In this document: positions 6,701 through 9,329 of the stretch, one piece after another
Layout of the letters: every line of letters begins with the position of its first letter
How positions within the stretch are numbered: position 1 is the stretch's first letter
Assembly: GCA_046726435.1 (NCBI GenBank)
Contig: JBKPAM010000055.1
Coordinates: 1-9,329 of the forward strand
Direction: 5' to 3'
DNA length: 9,329 nt
From: AC-32 sp046726435
GTDB lineage: Bacteria; Actinomycetota; Thermoleophilia; Gaiellales; Gaiellaceae
Program-made: the position numbers and the translations under genes
The notes under the pieces: model-generated
Seen by the model: only the letters and a program-made list of their open reading frames with translations
Told to the model about the DNA's origin: nothing
Database searches by the model: none

Positions 6701-6990
6701 CGGTCGCGCGCCAGCGGCCGGCGACGGCGAACGGGGTCGTCTTCATGCTGCTGGAGGACGAGCACGGGCAGGTGAACCTGGTCGTGCCCCCGGCGGTGTA
6801 CGACCGCTTCCGCCCGCTGGTGCGGGCCGAGCCCCTGCTGCTGGCGCGCGGCCGGTTCGAGCGGCTGGGTCGCAACCGGAACGTGGTCGTGCGGGAGCTG
6901 GAGTCGCTGAGCCCGCTGGCGAAGCGCTGTGCGGACGATGCGGACGTCTTCGGCAGCCTCCCGGCAGCGCACCATTTCGGCCACCGCTGA
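3763..6990 (+). CDS. dnaE2: DnaE2 (ImuC), error-prone C-family DNA polymerase
   Basis: This 1075-residue polymerase extends past DNA lesions in the SOS mutasome together with ImuB. The N-terminal PHP domain (1-about 270) keeps all nine metal-ligand positions of an intact site: H6, H8, D15, H40, E65, H73, C128, D188, H190. The polymerase core follows, with GRGRGSSVGSIVCYLTGL (356-372), catalytic D397 and D399 in PDIDLDF and D549 in FLKIDLLGLG. HVSQHPGGMVIS, GVFQIESRAQMQ and VALVRPGPIQGGAVHPY are also present, the last typical of DnaE2. A helix-hairpin-helix region lies near 800-880, and an OB-fold at about 972-1048 ends the chain. The protein is shorter than replicative DnaE1 and lacks its tau-binding tail. 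QLALPL (909-914) sits where DnaE has its internal clamp motif. The start at GTG 3763 is fixed by the SD and an upstream in-frame stop. I see no LexA box near this gene; SOS control would have to come from the imuB promoter. Confidence 0.96.
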   Translation: MYVELHAHSAYSFLDGASLPEELAARAAELGYEALALTDHDGVYGSLEFAHMAKTFGVRPITGAEMTLSGGSHVTLLVETAQGYANLCRLLTAAHAHTRDRLDEPAPPALDPTLLAELNEGLVCLSGCARHGLAVRSPNGAAELARAFGQERFFIELQRPYERGDARRLAALRDLAEALGVATVATGDVHAHHPRRASLQDVLVAIRCRSALEGCEPERRGNHESVLVAPEEAAERFPLDRDAVERSGELAARLEFDLTEDLGYRYPDFSDTGEPAIRRLARVCDRAFEERYGGANTLRVLESCARTRLEEELRLIDELGLAGFFLLHWEVLELARDCALEVRGGSVARNVLPPGRGRGSSVGSIVCYLTGLSHVDPVKAGLSLGRFLNRELVSVPDIDLDFPRDIREKLIVAVCDRYGREHSALVASFSTYHARGAIRDIGKALGLPFAELERLARLTDGNPYRVGEELEKLPDAGAKRASPRWRAFAELCGEIGGLPRHVSQHPGGMVISTRPLVELVPVQPAAMEGRQLCQWDKDSCSDAGFLKIDLLGLGMLSAVEDCVEQIARHSGTRSVIDLSRVPLEDGAVYEEIQRADTIGVFQIESRAQMQSLLQTRPESLDDLTIQVALVRPGPIQGGAVHPYIANRQKLRDDPSFVPPVDHPLLEEPLRETLGVIVFQDQVLEVATALAGFSIGEAEGLRRAMSRKRSLEAIEAFRGRFVEGAVAREVSAEVADAVFDKLVGFSGFGFPKSHAAAFGLLAYQSAWLRHHYPAEFLCALLNAQPMGFYPPASLVRDAQRRGVEVRPPDVNRSAATCVLEGEAVRVGLSYVRSLGEDEAAALVAERERGGPFAGVRALAQRTGLDRARLEALVASGACDAFDGGRRALLWELGFAPRAQTVPGSRGEESQLALPLDPTATTPTLREHSPWELMLADYRTTSLSVGVHPLTLLRPHLPKGTLSSEELAEARAGSSVAVAGMAVARQRPATANGVVFMLLEDEHGQVNLVVPPAVYDRFRPLVRAEPLLLARGRFERLGRNRNVVVRELESLSPLAKRCADDADVFGSLPAAHHFGHR

Positions 6991-7008
6991 CCGCCCGCGA
7001 GCCAGCCC

Positions 7009-7049
7009 GAGCCCCATACCCCCACCCGAGGGTGGGGCTCGATCCCACC
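7009..7049 (+). terminator. overlapping alternative hairpins downstream of dnaE2
   Basis: Three perfect stems share bases: GAGCCCCA with TGGGGCTC (7009-7016 with 7033-7040), CCCCACC-CGAG-GGTGGGG (7020-7037, 7 bp with a tetraloop), and GGTGGG with CCCACC (7031-7036 with 7044-7049). The strong GC hairpin starting 30 bp after the dnaE2 stop suggests termination, but no U-tract follows, so it would be a non-canonical actinobacterial-style terminator. Only one of the overlapping structures can form at a time. Confidence 0.5.
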
Positions 7050-7100
7050 TCCCTCGCGGTCGACGGTACCCGACGTAAGCGCACTGATGGGTGACGCCTT

Positions 7101-7156
7101 CGTGCCGACTCCGTGCCGATCCGTCCACCGATGCGCGGCGCGCCGCCTGGTGCCGA
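7101..7156 (+). repeat. three GTGCCGA repeats upstream of the GH15 gene
   Basis: GTGCCGA occurs at 7102-7108, 7113-7119 and 7150-7156. The first two extend to CGTGCCGA with an 11-bp period, about one helical turn. The last lies 6 bp before the -10-like CAGAAT (7162-7167). The arrangement could be an operator for a regulator of the GH15 gene. The motif is short and the region GC-rich, so chance is possible. Confidence 0.3.
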
Positions 7157-7174
7157 CGCGGCAGAATCGCGGCC

Positions 7175-8983
7175 GTGCAGCGCGTCGACGGCTACGCCCC
7201 GATCCGCGAGTACGCGCTCGTGGGCGACGGGCGGACCGGCGCCCTCGTCGCGCGCGACGGCTCCATCGACTGGCTCTGCCTTCCCAACGTCGACTCGCCG
7301 ACCGTCTTCGCACGGATCCTCGATGCCGAGCGCGGCGGGTCGTTCCGGCTACAACCCACCGTGCCCTTCGAGGCCGAGCGCCGCTACCAGGAGAGCTCGA
7401 ACGTCCTCGAAACGACCTTCAAGACGAGCGAAGGACGCGTTCGCGTGACCGACGCGATGACGCTCACCGACATCACGCGCATCTCGCCGATGCGCGAGCT
7501 CGTGCGGAAGGTCGAGGCGCTCGCAGGCTCGGTGTCGCTGACGTGGACGTTCGACCCACGCTTCGGCTACACGCGCGGCGACACGCGCATCGAGCGCCGC
7601 GCCGGACGCTGGTTCGCGCACTCGACGAGCGATGCGATCGTCCTGGGGCTCTGCAACATTGGCGAGGGGACGCTCCACGACGGCGTCGTCTCGGGCACGA
7701 TCGAGCTCGCCGAGGGCGCCACCGCCCTCCTGTCGCTGTCCGCCGCGTCCAAGGAGCCTGCGGTCATCCCCGGGCGGGACGACTCCGAGCGGCGTCTCCA
7801 GCGAACAATGCGCTTCTGGCCGGACTGGGCGAGCCGGATCCGGTACGACGGCGCCTGGCGCGACGAGGTCGTTCGCAGCGCCCTCGTGCTGAAGCTCCTC
7901 ACCTTCGCCCCCTCCGGGGCGATCGTCGCCGCGCCGACAGCGTCCCTGCCGGAGTGGCTCGGCGGCGAGCGCAACTGGGACTACCGCTTCACCTGGCTGC
8001 GCGACGCCAGCTGGACGCTGGACGCGCTGCTTCGCCTCGGCGTCCACGAGGAGGCGCACGCGTTCTTCTGGTGGCTGATGCACGCCTCGCGCCTGACCCA
8101 GCCGCGCCTCAAGATCCTCTACCGCATCGACGGCTCCGTGGAAACGACGGAGCGTGAGCTCGAGGAGATCGAGGGCTATCGCCGCTCGGCACCCGTGAGA
8201 ATCGGCAACGGCGCGGCCGACCAGGTTCAGCTCGACCTCTACGGCGCGGTGCTGGAGGCGATCTCGCTGTACGCGAACGAGGTGGGCCGGCTCGACGGCG
8301 ACACCGGCAAGGAGGTCGCGAAGATCGCCGACTTCGTCGCAGAGCACTGGCGCGACCGGGACAACGGCATCTGGGAGGTCAGGAGCGAGCGGACGCACTT
8401 CATCCAGTCGAAGGCGCTGTGCTGGGTCGCGCTCGACCGCGCCTGTGCGCTCGCGGAGAGCGGACTGATCCCGGACCGCAACGCCCGCTGGCGGGCAGCG
8501 GCGGACGAGGTGCGCGCGTTCGTCGACCGCGAGGGCTGGGACGACGAGCGCCGGAGCTACGTCCGCGCACCCGATCTCCGCGAGCTCGACGCCAGCCTCT
8601 TGGCGCTCGTTCTCCTCCGGTACGACGCGCCTGAAAGCGAGCGAATCCGCGGCACGATCGAGGCGATCGAGCGGGAGCTTCGCAGCGGTCCATACGTGTA
8701 CCGGTACCGAGGCGAGGACGGGGTCGAGGGCGAGGAAGGCGCCTTCCTGACCTGCTCCTTCTGGCTCGTTGATGCGCTGGCCCGCGTCGGCCGGCTCGAG
8801 GACGCGAACGCGCTGATGGAAGAGCTGCTCGGCCTCGCCAACGATGTCGGCCTTTACTCCGAGGAGATCGACCAGCGCACCGGCGAGTTTCTCGGCAACT
8901 TCCCGCAGGCCCTCACTCACCTCGCGCTCGTGAACGCCGCCGTCTCGGTCGCCGACGCGGAGTCGGGAGAGCAGGCAGCGTGA
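7175..8983 (+). CDS. GH15 family glucoamylase/trehalase-type glycoside hydrolase
   Basis: The 602-residue protein matches bacterial GH15 enzymes, inverting exo-acting alpha-glucosidases that release glucose from oligosaccharides or cleave trehalose. An N-terminal beta-sandwich domain (about 1-225; opens IREYALVGDGRTGALVARDG, then SIDWLCLP) leads to an (alpha/alpha)6 barrel. Family blocks there include NWDYRFTWLRDASWTLDAL (268-286), NGIWEVR (397-403), HFIQSKALCWVALDRA (408-423), GAFLTCSFWLVDAL (522-535) and LYSEEIDQRTGEFLGNFPQ (560-578). Glu401 and Glu563/564 are the probable catalytic acid and base. In the QLDLYG block (352-357) residue 358 is Ala, where I expect Glu in most homologues. There is no signal peptide, so it is probably cytoplasmic. 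I chose the GTG at 7175 because the domain begins there; an in-frame ATG at 7091 would add 28 non-family residues. CAGAAT ends 7 nt before this GTG, suggesting a leaderless mRNA. Sequence does not separate trehalase from glucoamylase. Confidence 0.93.
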   Translation: MQRVDGYAPIREYALVGDGRTGALVARDGSIDWLCLPNVDSPTVFARILDAERGGSFRLQPTVPFEAERRYQESSNVLETTFKTSEGRVRVTDAMTLTDITRISPMRELVRKVEALAGSVSLTWTFDPRFGYTRGDTRIERRAGRWFAHSTSDAIVLGLCNIGEGTLHDGVVSGTIELAEGATALLSLSAASKEPAVIPGRDDSERRLQRTMRFWPDWASRIRYDGAWRDEVVRSALVLKLLTFAPSGAIVAAPTASLPEWLGGERNWDYRFTWLRDASWTLDALLRLGVHEEAHAFFWWLMHASRLTQPRLKILYRIDGSVETTERELEEIEGYRRSAPVRIGNGAADQVQLDLYGAVLEAISLYANEVGRLDGDTGKEVAKIADFVAEHWRDRDNGIWEVRSERTHFIQSKALCWVALDRACALAESGLIPDRNARWRAAADEVRAFVDREGWDDERRSYVRAPDLRELDASLLALVLLRYDAPESERIRGTIEAIERELRSGPYVYRYRGEDGVEGEEGAFLTCSFWLVDALARVGRLEDANALMEELLGLANDVGLYSEEIDQRTGEFLGNFPQALTHLALVNAAVSVADAESGEQAA

Positions 8984-9329
8984 CGCTTTGGGGCGCGCTG
9001 GCCGGCGGCGCGGTGGGCACGATCGTGCTCACGAGCATGCTCCGTCTGGCGCAGGAGCTGGGGCTGACGCGCATGGACATCCCGCTGCTACTTGGGACGA
9101 TCTTCACCGACCGGCGCGGGTCTGCGGCCGTGCTCGGCTACGTGATCCACTTCCTCAACGGTCTCGCCTTCGCGCTCCTGTACTACGCCGTCTTCCGCGC
9201 GGTCTCGCACGCCGGCTGGCTGTTCGGCGGCGTGCTCGGGCTCGTGCATGCCGGCCTCGCGGGCGGGGCGCTGATGACGGTGCTCCTGCCGTCCGTCCAC
9301 CCGCGCATGGGGACGCCGTGGTCGGATGC
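8980..9329 (+). CDS. small integral membrane protein, unknown function (partial, runs off the right edge)
   Basis: The GTG at 8980 overlaps the GH15 stop by 4 bp (GTGA), typical of translational coupling, with GGAGA at 8966-8970 as a ribosome-binding site 9 nt away. The frame stays open for 116 codons to the edge. Hydrophobic segments lie at about residues 3-20, 50-73 and 78-104, separated by a loop with LGLTRMDIPLLLGTIFTDRR, and the visible part ends LLPSVHPRMGTPWSD. This resembles an uncharacterised bacterial membrane-protein family, but I cannot name it. The overlap implies co-transcription with the GH15 gene; no functional link to trehalose or glycogen metabolism can be shown from the sequence. 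Confidence 0.8.
   Translation, partial: MTLWGALAGGAVGTIVLTSMLRLAQELGLTRMDIPLLLGTIFTDRRGSAAVLGYVIHFLNGLAFALLYYAVFRAVSHAGWLFGGVLGLVHAGLAGGALMTVLLPSVHPRMGTPWSD

Noticed and set aside
7033..7057. T-arm-like sequence suggesting a tRNA 3' end or a phage attachment remnant
   Set aside because: The stem GTGGG/CCCAC has a 7-nt loop, but the TTCRA motif is degenerate and shifted by one base, no matching acceptor strand or anticodon arm is found upstream, and there is no integrase nearby.
4669..7128. 819-codon open frame on the minus strand opposite dnaE2
   Set aside because: It is an Arg/Arg-Ala-rich shadow of dnaE2 produced by high GC. It matches no family, while the plus strand encodes an unmistakable polymerase.
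7091..7174. Longer GH15 start at the ATG at 7091
   Set aside because: The 28 added residues are Arg-rich with no family similarity, and the conserved domain starts at once after the GTG at 7175.
7349..8920. 523-codon open frame on the minus strand opposite the GH15 gene
   Set aside because: It has the composition of an antisense shadow (runs of Arg, Val, Ala, Asp) and no recognisable domain. The GH15 motifs on the plus strand are clear.

Overview
This is a GC-rich (roughly 70% by eye), densely packed chromosomal segment. Third-codon-position GC is high, and actinobacterial-type LexA boxes (GAAC-N4-GTTC) are present. Several first-of-transcript genes seem to lack leaders, and the protein families are typical of Actinomycetota. 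A deep-branching group such as Thermoleophilia is plausible, but that is inference. There is no tRNA, rRNA, CRISPR array, transposase or integrase.

Layout. (1) 1-581, minus strand: a MerR-family regulator with a cysteine-rich metal-type tail, continuing in frame into a DUF1835-like domain cut by the window edge. A mer-like operator/promoter lies at 591-622. (2) 670-768, plus strand: a possible 32-residue small ORF. (3) 773-1450, minus strand: a GFA-type zinc protein with a TPR-like C-terminal extension. (4) 1504-1577: a control region with a perfect 22-bp tandem repeat, a sigma70-type promoter and two LexA boxes. (5) 1580-2764 imuB, 2713-2991 a DUF6504-like small protein, and 3763-6990 dnaE2, all on the plus strand: the translesion mutasome. 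(6) 3001-3780, minus strand: a bicupin gene sitting antisense inside that gene set and overlapping the dnaE2 start. (7) 6991-7174: a spacer with mutually exclusive hairpins and GTGCCGA repeats. (8) 7175-8983: a GH15 glucoamylase/trehalase-type enzyme, followed with a 4-bp overlap by a small membrane protein (8980 to the right edge).

How it fits together. ImuB is a catalytically dead Y-family protein that would tether the DnaE2 polymerase to the sliding clamp. The LexA boxes in front of imuB are the only ones I find in the window, so SOS control of dnaE2 would require transcription through the oppositely oriented bicupin gene. That makes the locus a candidate noncontiguous operon, in which DNA damage would also produce antisense RNA against the bicupin. 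No imuA or recA-like partner gene is in the window.

The observations most worth following are the MerR-DUF1835 fusion with its mer-like operator, the antisense bicupin inside the SOS gene set, the complete set of nine PHP metal ligands in DnaE2, and the recurring TAnnnT-to-start spacing that suggests leaderless mRNAs.
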